Source: Armatimonadota bacterium
Lineage (GTDB): Bacteria; Armatimonadota; Fimbriimonadia; Fimbriimonadales; Fimbriimonadaceae
Direction: 5' to 3'
Length of the DNA: 64,000 bases
NCBI GenBank assembly: GCA_018268375.1
Contig: JAFDWS010000006.1
Location: 186,001-250,000 of the forward strand
A model generated the notes under the pieces. The model saw nothing but the letters and a program-made list of their open reading frames with translations. It was not told the DNA's origin and ran no database searches. The position numbers were made by a program, and so were the translations under genes. Shown piece after piece: positions 49,695 through 58,421 of the stretch (positions are counted from its first letter, which is position 1; each line of letters begins with the position of its first letter).

Positions 49695-50249
49695 GTGCGA
49701 ACTTTACGCGCAATAGTCTTCTTCCTTTCCGTCCTCCTGACCGTGGGGGCGATTCCTCAGGTTCGGCCGCAACCCGGCCAGACCCTGCTGGTCTTGGACA
49801 TCCAGAACCGCGGCCAGGTCACGATCCTGCTCCACACGAAGGAAGCACCGAAGGCGACCGCGCAGATCGCCCGCCTAGCGTCTCAAGGCTTCTACAATGG
49901 GCAGAAGTTCTTCAAGGTCGTCAAAGATCCGCGCCCGTTCTTGATCCAGACCGGTGACCCGGGCTCCAAGACAAAGCCTCCGGAGGACCCTAGCCTTGGC
50001 ACCGGCGGAAGCGGCACGAAAGTGCCGTACGAAGATTCTGGCTTCCCAAACGCGGAAGGCGCGGTCGGCCTCTCGACCTTGCCTAACGACCGCGACAGCG
50101 GCGACTCGCAGTTCTATATCTTGCTCGGGCCCGCCCGTTTTCTGGACGGCAGCTACACCGTCTTCGGCAAGGTCGTCGCCGGTATGGAAACTGTTCGCGC
50201 CGTGCAGCTTGGGGATAAGGTAACGTCAGCCACCATCGTTCGTGGCTAA
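49695..50249 (+). CDS. Exported cyclophilin-type peptidyl-prolyl isomerase
   Basis: 184 residues from GTG 49695. An N-terminal hydrophobic segment (AIVFFLSVLLTVGAI) exports or anchors it. Cyclophilin signatures: 'GQVTILLHTKEAPKATAQIA', 'GFYNGQKFFKVVKD' (bacterial cyclophilins usually have FHRV, here FFKV), 'IQTGDPGSKTKPPEDP', 'GAVGLSTLPNDRDSGDSQFY' and 'LDGSYTVFGKVVAGMETV'. The catalytic Arg of FHR is replaced by Lys, so activity may be reduced. It overlaps the ABC permease start by 8 bp, so the three genes to 52010 are co-transcribed. Confidence 0.85.
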   Translation: MRTLRAIVFFLSVLLTVGAIPQVRPQPGQTLLVLDIQNRGQVTILLHTKEAPKATAQIARLASQGFYNGQKFFKVVKDPRPFLIQTGDPGSKTKPPEDPSLGTGGSGTKVPYEDSGFPNAEGAVGLSTLPNDRDSGDSQFYILLGPARFLDGSYTVFGKVVAGMETVRAVQLGDKVTSATIVRG

Positions 50250-51213
50250 GAGTTCGACCCTTCTCAACGTCCTCAAAGCAATCGGGCTGCGCCTTGTCTT
50301 CGGACTGGTCAGCCTCCTTTTCATCGCTTTCGTCACCTTCGTGGCGGACGAGCTCGCGCCGGGCGACGCCGCCTTGGCGAGGGTGGGGGAGAAGGCCACG
50401 CGCGAGTCCTACTTAGCCGCCCGACGGGAAATGGGGCTTGACCAGCCCTGGCCCGGCCGATTTGTCAAGTACGTTGCGGACTCAGCCCGAGGAGATTTCG
50501 GCAACAGTTACTTTGGCGCCCGCGAACCGGTCTCCGGCGTGATCGGTCGGGCACTCCCTATGACGCTCAAGATCGCATCGATCGCGGTCGTCCTTGCCGC
50601 GGGCCTCGGCATTTGCCTTGGAACCCTCGCCGCGGTCTATGAGAACCGCTTTATGGACCGGGCCGCCCTCAGCCTGAGCACGCTAGGGGTCACGATCCCC
50701 AACTTTGTCCTCGGCCCCCTCCTGCTCTTTGTCTTTAACTCTTGGCTGGGCTACCTTCCCTCCAGCTACGACCCTCGCCTGCCGCAGCCCGAGTTCTACT
50801 ATCTCGTCATCCCTGTGCTGGTCATGGCGGCGCGTCCGATGGCTACTCTCGCGCGCCTCACCCGCGCCAGCATGATCGACACGCTCAAACAAGAGTTCGT
50901 GCGGCTTGCCATAGCCAAGGGGGTGCCTCCTTGGAGGCTCTATATCTCCCACGCGTTGCGCAATGCGATCTTGCCCGTCGTCACTGCCATTGGAACGAGC
51001 TTTGGTTTCCTCCTGACGGGTTCGTTCATCACAGAACGGTTCTACGGCATACCTGGCATCGGCTACTACACCATCGACGCCATCCAGAAGCGCGACACCC
51101 CGCTCATCCTCGCCACCGTACTCGTCACTGGGTTCCTCTTCGTCGTTGTGAACCTGCTTGTCGACGTTGCCCTTCCCGTCATTGACCCTCGCATCCGGGA
51201 GTCGCAAATTTGA
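50242..51213 (+). CDS. ABC transporter permease, oligopeptide type (DppB-like)
   Basis: 323 residues from GTG 50242, overlapping the previous stop by 8 bp. Six membrane helices with BPD_transp_1 topology: 'LRLVFGLVSLLFIAFVTFVA' (helix 1), the periplasmic loop 'ADELAPGDAALARVGEKATR', 'LGVTIPNFVLGPLLLFVFN', the cytoplasmic EAA-like coupling region 'EFVRLAIAKGVPPWRLYISH', and 'LTGSFITERFYGIPGIGYYT' before the last helix. It pairs with the DppC-like gene that follows. The substrate-binding protein and ATPases are not in the window. Peptides or nickel are the usual cargo. Confidence 0.9.
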   Translation: MAKSSTLLNVLKAIGLRLVFGLVSLLFIAFVTFVADELAPGDAALARVGEKATRESYLAARREMGLDQPWPGRFVKYVADSARGDFGNSYFGAREPVSGVIGRALPMTLKIASIAVVLAAGLGICLGTLAAVYENRFMDRAALSLSTLGVTIPNFVLGPLLLFVFNSWLGYLPSSYDPRLPQPEFYYLVIPVLVMAARPMATLARLTRASMIDTLKQEFVRLAIAKGVPPWRLYISHALRNAILPVVTAIGTSFGFLLTGSFITERFYGIPGIGYYTIDAIQKRDTPLILATVLVTGFLFVVVNLLVDVALPVIDPRIRESQI

Positions 51214-52010
51214 GGCGCAACTGGGTTCTTTGGCTCGCCTCGGGAGCCTTTCTCTTGATCGTTCTCTTGGCGATTTTCGGGCCCAACATGCGGCATGGGT
51301 ACCTTGACCCGGTCGGGAAGCCCTTCACGGATCCTGGGGCTCAGTTTTGGCTCGGGACGGACGAGCAGGGCCGCGATGTCTTTGCCAGGCTCGCCTTCGG
51401 TGCCCGGATGTCGCTGCTTGTCGGTCTCACCGTTCAGGTCATTTCGCTCGTGGTCGGCGTTGTCGTCGGAGTGCTGGGAGTGTTCGCTCCGAAGTGGGTG
51501 AGTGTCCCGCTCATGAGACTCACCGACGGCATGTTCGCGTTCCCTGACATTCTCCTGGCGATCCTGATCATCGGGGTGTTCGGGATGGGCCTCTTCCCGG
51601 TTATCGCCGCCCTCGCCGTCACGGCCTGGCCTTCTGTGGCCCGGTTGGTCAAGACCCAGGTCGCATCGCTCAAAGACCGCGAATTCTTCGTTGCCTCGCA
51701 GGCGCTTGGCGCACCGAAGCTCTACCTGGTCGTCAAGCACGTTCTTCCCCACCTTTGGGGCATCTTGCTCGCGGTATCGATGGTCGACGTCGCCGGCACA
51801 ATCTTGGCGGAGAGCTCGCTCAGCTTTCTTGGCATCGGCATTCAGCCGCCAGACCCCAGTTGGGGCAACATGATCAATCAGGCCCGTTCGAACATGAATT
51901 CGCACCCGCTTGTGTTGCTTTGGCCCTGTCTCACCTTGAGCCTCGCCGTCTTCGCCTTGAACTTCGTCGGGGACGAACTGCGGTCGATCGTTGACCCGCG
52001 CAACCGCTAG
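51210..52010 (+). CDS. ABC transporter permease, oligopeptide type (DppC-like)
   Basis: 266 residues from TTG 51210, whose last two bases begin the previous TGA. Typical DppC N-terminus with one helix ('WVLWLASGAFLLIVLLAIFG') and 'FWLGTDEQGRDVFARLAFGA' (conserved LGTDxxGRD), then five more helices and the EAA motif 'REFFVASQALGAPKLYLVVK', followed by 'SSLSFLGIGIQPPDPSWGNM', the classical SSLSFLGxG-PPxPSWG signature. It ends in a CTAG overlap with the convergent S41 protease gene. Works with the DppB-like protein as the membrane pore. Confidence 0.92.
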   Translation: MRRNWVLWLASGAFLLIVLLAIFGPNMRHGYLDPVGKPFTDPGAQFWLGTDEQGRDVFARLAFGARMSLLVGLTVQVISLVVGVVVGVLGVFAPKWVSVPLMRLTDGMFAFPDILLAILIIGVFGMGLFPVIAALAVTAWPSVARLVKTQVASLKDREFFVASQALGAPKLYLVVKHVLPHLWGILLAVSMVDVAGTILAESSLSFLGIGIQPPDPSWGNMINQARSNMNSHPLVLLWPCLTLSLAVFALNFVGDELRSIVDPRNR

Positions 52011-53299
52011 GCCAGTCGGGTTTCTTGGCTCTTTCGCCTTGCTTGGACTTGAACGCCAGCTTTGCCCTTCAGGATCTCGATCGCCTTGCGCAGCTGCTTG
52101 TCTTTGATCGGGTCGCCAGGCACCGTCTCCTCCTCGTAGCTCGGCACGACCTCATAGTCGGGTTTGAGTCCGCCACTTTGGTACTCCCCGTCCTCGTCAA
52201 GCTTCCTCCCGATGTCTCGCCCGGAGGGAAGGTAATACTTTGCGATCGTGATTTTGGCTATCGACGAGTCGACCAAGTTCTTGACGTTCTGGACTGAGGA
52301 CTTGCCGTAGGAGTGCTCTCCGACCAAAACCGCCTTGTGGTACTCCTGAAGCACGCCTGAGAAGATTTCAGCGGCGCTTGCGGAGTCCGAGTTGATCAAG
52401 ATCACGACCGGCGTCTTGATCGGTTTCACTTTGTTGAACGGTGTGTAGATGGTCTCAGGCGTCCCGCCGCGCCGCTTCGTGCGAACAGCCTGCTTGTTCT
52501 CTACGAACCGCCCGATCATTTCGACCGCACTGTCGAGGAGCCCGCCTGGGTTCCCACGCAGATCAAAGATGAACCCGTCCGCCTTCTGGGCAATGAGTTG
52601 GTCAAGCGCTTGGTCGAACTGTTCAACCGTGGGTTGGGCAAACGAAGCGATCGTGATGAGCCCGACATGGTCCGGCTCCAACATCCGTCCCTCTGCCGAC
52701 GGCACGATAACGACGGCTCGTCGAATCGTAAGGCCGATAGGGGCTGCCTCGTTCGAGCGCAAGACTTTGATATGGACCATCGATCCTTCGGGGCCGCGGA
52801 TCATTTTGACGATGTCATCGGTGTCCATCCCCGCTGCGCTCTTTCCGTCGACCTCGATGATCGTGTCACCGACCTTCACGCCGGCCTTTTCTGCGGGTGC
52901 GCCCTTGAAGACGACCGCGACCTTGGCACCGGCCGGATCGGTTCCCAGGCGGGCACCGATGCCGACAAAGTTGCCGTTCGTCTCGAGCCGGAACGTGTCG
53001 CTGTCTGCCGGCTCAAGAAAATTGGTGTGGGGGTCGCCGACTGCACCGAACATGCCCGACATCGCGGCGTACTTGACCTTCTGGCGGCCCACGCTCACAG
53101 AGGCATTTGCCAGAATCTTGTCGTACTGTTGCTGAAACAACTCGGTCGGCGATTGAGTCCGAGAGGAAGGATCGACAAGACTTCGCAGACCTTGAACGGC
53201 TGGTGGCCTGCTGGCCCAGACGTCTCGCGATACGAAGCCGACCGCGAACACCACGCCAACGAACAAGAAAAGGGCCACGAGCCTCAGTAAGAACTTCAC
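52007..53299 (-). CDS. S41 carboxyl-terminal processing protease
   Basis: 430 residues. N-terminal signal anchor (LRLVALFLFVGVVFAVGFVS), S41 N-terminal helices, PDZ domain (about 105-195: 'FVGIGARLGTDPAG', 'GVKVGDTIIEVDGKSAAG') and catalytic core (200-390). Catalytic Ser308 in 'INSDSASAAEIFSG' and general base Lys333 in 'VGEHSYGKSSVQNV' are both present, as in CtpA/CtpB. It cleaves exported proteins near their C-termini in the periplasm. ATG 53299 overlaps the upstream S41-like gene by 4 bp (ATGA). A 40-residue charged tail ends the protein. Last gene of the operon that starts near 59297. Confidence 0.93.
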   Translation of the reverse strand: MKFLLRLVALFLFVGVVFAVGFVSRDVWASRPPAVQGLRSLVDPSSRTQSPTELFQQQYDKILANASVSVGRQKVKYAAMSGMFGAVGDPHTNFLEPADSDTFRLETNGNFVGIGARLGTDPAGAKVAVVFKGAPAEKAGVKVGDTIIEVDGKSAAGMDTDDIVKMIRGPEGSMVHIKVLRSNEAAPIGLTIRRAVVIVPSAEGRMLEPDHVGLITIASFAQPTVEQFDQALDQLIAQKADGFIFDLRGNPGGLLDSAVEMIGRFVENKQAVRTKRRGGTPETIYTPFNKVKPIKTPVVILINSDSASAAEIFSGVLQEYHKAVLVGEHSYGKSSVQNVKNLVDSSIAKITIAKYYLPSGRDIGRKLDEDGEYQSGGLKPDYEVVPSYEEETVPGDPIKDKQLRKAIEILKGKAGVQVQARRKSQETRLA

Positions 53300-54540
53300 T
53301 TGCGAGCCTCCACGGCCTCAGGAACAAACTTTCCGGTGTTCAGCGTGTATCCACTGCCATCTTCCAACTGCGTTGTCGTCACCCAGAGCGGAACCCCCGC
53401 CGTCGACCCTTCGTAGGTCGCCCACCCCTTGGACTTCAATGCGAGAGCAAGGATCTCGGCAGCACCGCGGGTCGATTCGTCGACAAGGAGCTTGATCGGC
53501 GCCGCCCGCTGACCGCCCTTGGTCGTGACGAGGGGTTGCGGAGCGCCTCCCTTATCCTTGACAATGTTCCCAAAGTTGGCCGCAGGCGCAAGGCGCTCGA
53601 GCAGCGGCACGACTTCTGAGGCGTCTCCCATCCCGCTTTGGCGCAAATCGATCACCGTCGCCTCGGTCACCGGTGGTAACTCTCCGGAGACACCCTTGAA
53701 CACTTTCAATACGGTCACTCCGCCAGGGCCGGTCTGAACCGCCGGCACCTTCATCGACCTTGTGGTCAACGTGCCTTGCATCACCGCACCCCCGCGACTC
53801 CATTCGAGGTTCAATATCCGTCCCTCACCGGTGTTCAGAAGTTCCATTGCCCGAGCGGCGCCCATGACCGACTTCACCTTCTTCTGAAACTCGGCCCTGA
53901 CCTTGCCAAACTCCTGAGGCGTCATCGTCTTCTTGACGACAGCCAGTTGGGCATCCCGCACTTTACGGATGTCTGAGAACCCCACAAGCGCCTTGCCATT
54001 GATTCCGGTCAACCGGTCTCCGACTTTGAGCCCGGCTCCTTCGGCGGGGCTACCTGGCAGCACCATCGTGACGCGGATCTCGGGGAACAGCATGAGCGGG
54101 TCGGCCGCATGGGCGTTGCGCCGCACTTTGACCAGTTCCTTCTCGTCGAAGGCCAGCGTCGCTTCGATCCCTGCGCCGGCGAACTCTCCCTTTTGGCGCG
54201 CTTGGAAAACGACCATGTCCTCCGGTGAATAAAAGAGGCTGTAGGGATCCCAGAGACCGGAGATCATCCCCTTGACAGCGCCGATCGCCAGCTTTCGTTC
54301 GTCCGTGATCGGCTCGACGTATTCCCGCTCCAAAAGCTGCGTCAGTTGGTAGAAGTACTCGCCCTCGGGGATGTCCACCGTCTGACCGGTCAGTTCGATG
54401 CCTGCGACATCAAAGCTCTGGCTTGGCGGGACCGCCGTCCCAAGATCCTGGCGTGTCCGAACCTCGTTGCCGCCCACGAAGGCTCCAATCGCGCAAACGA
54501 CGGTGACAACCGGCCAGAGACTGCGTTTCAGTTCAGACAT
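53296..54540 (-). CDS. S41 protease homologue lacking catalytic residues
   Basis: 414 residues with the same layout as the next gene: N-terminal anchor (LWPVVTVVCAIGAFVGG), S41 helical region ('QLTQLLEREYVEPITDERKL', 'GLWDPYSLFYSPEDM'), PDZ (about 120-235: 'TMVLPGSPAEGAGLKVGDRL') and S41 core (240-390). At the catalytic position the motif reads 'LLVDESTRGAAEILALALKS': Gly359 replaces the nucleophilic Ser, and the following 'EGSTAGVPLW' lacks the Lys. A chaperone, inhibitor or substrate-presenting partner of the active protease is the likely role. It overlaps that gene by 4 bp; 31 bp separate it from rpiB upstream. Confidence 0.83.
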   Translation of the reverse strand: MSELKRSLWPVVTVVCAIGAFVGGNEVRTRQDLGTAVPPSQSFDVAGIELTGQTVDIPEGEYFYQLTQLLEREYVEPITDERKLAIGAVKGMISGLWDPYSLFYSPEDMVVFQARQKGEFAGAGIEATLAFDEKELVKVRRNAHAADPLMLFPEIRVTMVLPGSPAEGAGLKVGDRLTGINGKALVGFSDIRKVRDAQLAVVKKTMTPQEFGKVRAEFQKKVKSVMGAARAMELLNTGEGRILNLEWSRGGAVMQGTLTTRSMKVPAVQTGPGGVTVLKVFKGVSGELPPVTEATVIDLRQSGMGDASEVVPLLERLAPAANFGNIVKDKGGAPQPLVTTKGGQRAAPIKLLVDESTRGAAEILALALKSKGWATYEGSTAGVPLWVTTTQLEDGSGYTLNTGKFVPEAVEARK

Positions 54541-54571
54541 GAAAGGCTCACTTTTCTCTTACACTCCGCGC

Positions 54572-55012
54572 TCACGACACGTTCCCATCGAGTTTGCGCA
54601 CCCGGCGCTCGTGCCGCTCATTGTGATCCTCTCCGGTTTCCAGAAAGGCCCGCAAAACTGCCGTTCCTGTGTCCGGCTGGGTCAACCTCGCCCCGAGGCA
54701 AAGGAAGTTCGCATGGTTGTGCTGCCTCGCGAGTATGGCCGCATCGACCGAGCAACACACGGCGGCACGGATTCCAAGATGTCGGTTCGCGCGAATACTG
54801 ACCCCGATTCCCGTGCCACAAATGAGGACGCCCAAGTCCGCCCGACCTGCCAGGATTTCGGCGGTCGCCGCGTCCGCGGCGTCCGGATAGTCATACGGCT
54901 CGGTGCTCATCGCGCCGACCTCCTGCACCTCATGGCCCCACGAGCGAGCCACGTTGGCAAGTCCAGTCCGGAACTCGAAACCGGCATGGTCTGACCCAAA
55001 GACCAGTCTCAT
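54572..55012 (-). CDS. rpiB: Ribose-5-phosphate isomerase B
   Basis: 146 residues, the RpiB/LacAB length. It interconverts ribose-5-phosphate and ribulose-5-phosphate. Motifs: 'MRLVFGSDHAGFEFRTGL' (substrate His/Asp), the active-site Cys in 'LICGTGIGVSIRANRH', and 'VDAAILARQHNHANFLCLGA' with the catalytic and phosphate-binding His and Arg. Its start overlaps the HEAT protein's stop by 4 bp. In many bacteria RpiB sits with nucleotide or sugar salvage genes, and MTA phosphorylase two genes upstream also yields a ribose phosphate (methylthioribose-1-phosphate), which may explain the context. Confidence 0.93.
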   Translation of the reverse strand: MRLVFGSDHAGFEFRTGLANVARSWGHEVQEVGAMSTEPYDYPDAADAATAEILAGRADLGVLICGTGIGVSIRANRHLGIRAAVCCSVDAAILARQHNHANFLCLGARLTQPDTGTAVLRAFLETGEDHNERHERRVRKLDGNVS

Positions 55013-57585
55013 GACGCTGGCACCTTGATGTTCTTTGCTCGGACGAGCTCGGCAAGCGCAGCCTTCACTGCTGGATCTTGGTCGGTGAACGTGTTGCGAA
55101 CCTCGTCAGCCTCGACGGGACCCGGCTGGGTGGCAAAGGCGCGAAGTGCTGCCGCCCGCACGTTCGGGTTCGGGTCGACGACCGCGATCCGGAGGGCGGG
55201 GCGGTAGCTCTCTTTCGCCCTCGTGCGCATTTCTTCCAACAGATAAAGGCGCACGCCGACCGCGTCGTCGCGGACACCCTTCAAGGCCTCGGTCAGCACG
55301 TTCTTGTCCTGAGAATCGATAAGCCGACCGTAAGAGACCGCACGGACCCACTGGCTCGGATCGTTGACCGCTGTGTAGTTGAGCCTCCTGGCGACGAGCT
55401 CGATGGACGGGTCGGCACGACGCGCGATCTCTAGTCGCACCGCCGCAACAGGCTCCGAAAGCAGCATCGCGGCCATGATGATGTTGGAGCTTGTCGACTT
55501 TATGTTCGAGAGCGCCCGCACCGACTCAAGTCTCGCGTGCCAGCTCTTATAGGCCATGAAGTTGAACGAAGCCGCCATCGCAGGATCGTTTCTCGGCGCG
55601 AGCGCTACTGCCGCAAACCGGCGGTTATGGTCGAACGGGCCCCGCTCGACCACGTTGCGGAGTTCCGCCAGGCCCGTCGGCAGGTCTTGGAAGGCCACCG
55701 CCCGTGTTGCAAGCAAAGTCACACTCGCCGACGTCGTCCGCATCAAGTCGATCAAAGCAGGCACTGAGTCGGGCATCTTGACTTTCGTCAGAACATTGAT
55801 GGCGGTCAGCTTGGTTGTCGTATCAGAACTCTTGAGCGCAGCCATCAAATCAGCTTTCTGATCATCAGGACTCTGTGCGTTGACGCGCGCCAGCGCGGCC
55901 ACTTTTCGCCGCGAATCGGGAACCGGGGTTGGAGATGAGACCGCATCCCACTTGAGTCCCTTCAGCGAGAGTGACGCTGGCCCCCTGGCTTGTCGCTCGT
56001 AGGCGTTGCCGACCGGCGCCTGCACGGTCACCAGGCTCACGGGGCCTGAGACGACCCCTTGCAACGAGACGGTGACATCGTGCCACTGGTCGTCAGCGGG
56101 GCACGCGGCCAAAACACTTGGAGTGGCGGCACCCTCATCAGGCATGGGCGTGTCACCTTCGAGGAACACTTGGCCGATCGGTTTCCCGGCTGCGTCCCAA
56201 AAAACGACTGCCCAATTCTCGTCGATGCTCGACTTGCAACTGAAACTCAAGCCCGCCGGCGTCAGCGGGCCAGTTGCGATGACCACATAACCCCGCGCCG
56301 CTGTTCCCCTTTGCTTCATGTCGAATTGCACAGGGTCGCCCTCCTTCGAGGGAATCTGGCATTCGAACGAGCCGACCGCCTGGCCAAGCGAAGGAGCCGG
56401 AGCCGCCGCACCACGGGCCGGCGACGCGTCGAGGCTCGCACGGACCGCGTCGGCAGAGACGCCCTGCCCAAGCCGAAGGTAAGCGCCACTCGCTGAGACT
56501 GCCCATGCGTCCCAGGTCGGCTTCGTGCCAGCCATCCGGTCACTGACGACATCGATGAGCTCTGCTCTGACGAACATCCGGCCGCCCTCGCCGACAGCCG
56601 TTGCGCCCGTCAGAGATGCTGCAGACTCGACCGGTATCGTCGCGAGCGGCGACGATCCGGCAGTCTTGCCGCGGTCAGCCCGCTCGATCAGTGCGCTCCA
56701 GGCGCTACCCGAAACTGGGGTTGGAAATTCGGGCGCTACAGCGCCAGATGGCGAGGTTCCGCCAGAAACGCTGGCAAGGATCTGCCGCTTCCAGGCCTCG
56801 AACAAGCCCGTCGCTAATCCTGCGTTCCCTGCCCAGGGACTCCTCGAAAAGCAAGGAACGAGGCTCATGGGCGTACGATCGACCATGGTGGTTCCGCTCG
56901 CCCCGTCCAGTCCGGCATGAATAACGAACACGGCGTCATAGGGACCGCGGTAGACGCCGTCGTCAGTATCAAATTTCTCGTCGTTGACCCTCGGGGCGAC
57001 CTCGTCCTTCAAAAAGCCAGCCCAGAAGCCGGCATCCGCGATCGGCGTGTTCAAGGTCAACCGACCCGGGATCATCGGCAACACTCCGTTGGTCGCGCTT
57101 TCGAAGACAACCGGATCCTCGTCCAACTCGGCGTCCAGCTTGACGTCGTAAACGCCTCCGCTCGCCCCTTCGATCATGGCCTTGAGCAAAGCGAGGGATG
57201 AACGGACCCTGTCCATGTCCTCGTCCTGGATCAGGCCTCGTTTCTGACGCACGACTCCAAGGGCACTGGTCTCCACTTCCGTGACGGCGTCGAACACAAT
57301 CGCCTTGACTCGGTATGGGCGTTTGTTGCCGACCGCCTTCGATGCTTCGTAAGCAGCCTTGAGGTCGCCCCAACCGCCGTCGACCTTGAACGGTTGGACA
57401 AGCGAGCCGTCTGGCCCGACAGCGACCTTCGTGTCGCCCACCGTGATTTGGGCGCTTTGCGCCGTGAACGGCCCGCCGCTCGGGAACTCGATGGCCGTAG
57501 GCTTGCCGAGGACGGTGACTGCGTCCTGTGACGCGGCTGCCTGCATCGACAAGCCGACAAGGAGGGCCAAGGGCGTCATGATCAT
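55009..57585 (-). CDS. Large exported HEAT-repeat protein, 858 aa
   Basis: ATG 57585 overlaps the mtnP stop (ATGA), so start is set by coupling; ATG 57579 is also possible. A hydrophobic N-terminus (TPLALLVGLSMQAAA) exports it. Residues 20-230 carry small strands and acidic loops, 'SGGVYDVKLDAELDEDPVVF' and 'DDGVYRGPYDAVFVIHAGLD'. About 290-560 is beta-rich, and about 590-850 is a HEAT/ARM-like helical array: 'DLMAALKSSDTTTKLTAINV', 'SVPALIDLMRTTSASVTLLA', 'PNPNVRAAALRAFATQPGPV', 'DPAVKAALAELVRA'. Probably a scaffold in the periplasm or cell envelope; no enzyme motif is seen. It links the methylthioadenosine gene to rpiB. Confidence 0.72.
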   Translation of the reverse strand: MIMTPLALLVGLSMQAAASQDAVTVLGKPTAIEFPSGGPFTAQSAQITVGDTKVAVGPDGSLVQPFKVDGGWGDLKAAYEASKAVGNKRPYRVKAIVFDAVTEVETSALGVVRQKRGLIQDEDMDRVRSSLALLKAMIEGASGGVYDVKLDAELDEDPVVFESATNGVLPMIPGRLTLNTPIADAGFWAGFLKDEVAPRVNDEKFDTDDGVYRGPYDAVFVIHAGLDGASGTTMVDRTPMSLVPCFSRSPWAGNAGLATGLFEAWKRQILASVSGGTSPSGAVAPEFPTPVSGSAWSALIERADRGKTAGSSPLATIPVESAASLTGATAVGEGGRMFVRAELIDVVSDRMAGTKPTWDAWAVSASGAYLRLGQGVSADAVRASLDASPARGAAAPAPSLGQAVGSFECQIPSKEGDPVQFDMKQRGTAARGYVVIATGPLTPAGLSFSCKSSIDENWAVVFWDAAGKPIGQVFLEGDTPMPDEGAATPSVLAACPADDQWHDVTVSLQGVVSGPVSLVTVQAPVGNAYERQARGPASLSLKGLKWDAVSSPTPVPDSRRKVAALARVNAQSPDDQKADLMAALKSSDTTTKLTAINVLTKVKMPDSVPALIDLMRTTSASVTLLATRAVAFQDLPTGLAELRNVVERGPFDHNRRFAAVALAPRNDPAMAASFNFMAYKSWHARLESVRALSNIKSTSSNIIMAAMLLSEPVAAVRLEIARRADPSIELVARRLNYTAVNDPSQWVRAVSYGRLIDSQDKNVLTEALKGVRDDAVGVRLYLLEEMRTRAKESYRPALRIAVVDPNPNVRAAALRAFATQPGPVEADEVRNTFTDQDPAVKAALAELVRAKNIKVPAS

Positions 57586-58421
57586 TGGAAAAGACGTATA
57601 TCGAACTCCGAAGTCGCGTGCCCGTCGCCCCTTGTGAACTGCAGAGCCGACCGATGGCCGAGTCCGGACAGGTCTTTTGGCAAGCGACCAATCAGGTCGA
57701 GCACCACTTTGCGAGCGTTCTCAGCGTTCTGCTGGAAGACCTCGAGGACGTCATGGGCGGTCACGGCCTCTGTGTCGGCCACGATACCTGAGTCAAAGTC
57801 GGTCACAAGCGAGATGTTGACGACGGCCATGCCCAACTCGTGGCAGAGATAGGCTTCGGGGTACTGCGTCATGTTCACGACCTGCCAACCCATCTTCGTG
57901 AACCAGGCGCTCTCGGCTTTTGAACTGAACCGAGGACCTTGGATCACAACGATCGTTCCACCGTTGTGGCATTTGATCCCGTTCGCCTCGCACGCCTCGG
58001 CTGCCAGCTTGCGCAGTGTCGCGTCGTACATGTCCGCTGGGCTGACGTGGGTCGTGATGGGCCCGTCATAGAACGTGTCGGCGCGCGAGTTCGTCCGGTC
58101 GACAAACTGGTCCGCAAGTAAGAAATCACCTGGAGCGATCTCGCGTTGCAAGCTGCCGACGGCGCAAGGGCTGACCACAACTTGAACACCAAGTCGGTGG
58201 AACGCCCAGACGTTCGCACGGTAGTTCACCTTGTGGGGCGGAATCGTGTGCCGCCGGCCGTGCCTCGGCATGAACGCGACCCGGCGACCAGCGACCTTAG
58301 CTATGAACACGCTATCGCTCGGTGGACCGTATGGAGTGTCGATCTTAGCCTCCACCACGTCCTCGAGCAGGGTGTAGAAGCCGGAGCCACCAAAAACACC
58401 GATCTCGATCTGCTCGGCCAT
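57582..58421 (-). CDS. mtnP: S-methyl-5'-thioadenosine phosphorylase
   Basis: 279 residues. Phosphorolytic cleavage of methylthioadenosine to adenine and methylthioribose-1-phosphate, the first step of methionine salvage. Motifs of the PNP/MTAP family: 'IGVFGGSGFYTLLEDVVE', 'VAFMPRHGRRHTIPPHKVNY' (phosphate-binding Arg and His), 'GTIVVIQGPRFSSKAESAWF' and 'GWQVVNMTQYPEAYLCHELG' (Met/Asn contacting base and sugar). 'DFDSGIVADTEAVTAHDVLE' is also conserved. ATG 58421 directly adjoins the preceding stop with no gap. The 4-bp overlap with the HEAT gene follows. Cytoplasmic trimer in relatives. Confidence 0.93.
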   Translation of the reverse strand: MAEQIEIGVFGGSGFYTLLEDVVEAKIDTPYGPPSDSVFIAKVAGRRVAFMPRHGRRHTIPPHKVNYRANVWAFHRLGVQVVVSPCAVGSLQREIAPGDFLLADQFVDRTNSRADTFYDGPITTHVSPADMYDATLRKLAAEACEANGIKCHNGGTIVVIQGPRFSSKAESAWFTKMGWQVVNMTQYPEAYLCHELGMAVVNISLVTDFDSGIVADTEAVTAHDVLEVFQQNAENARKVVLDLIGRLPKDLSGLGHRSALQFTRGDGHATSEFDIRLFQ

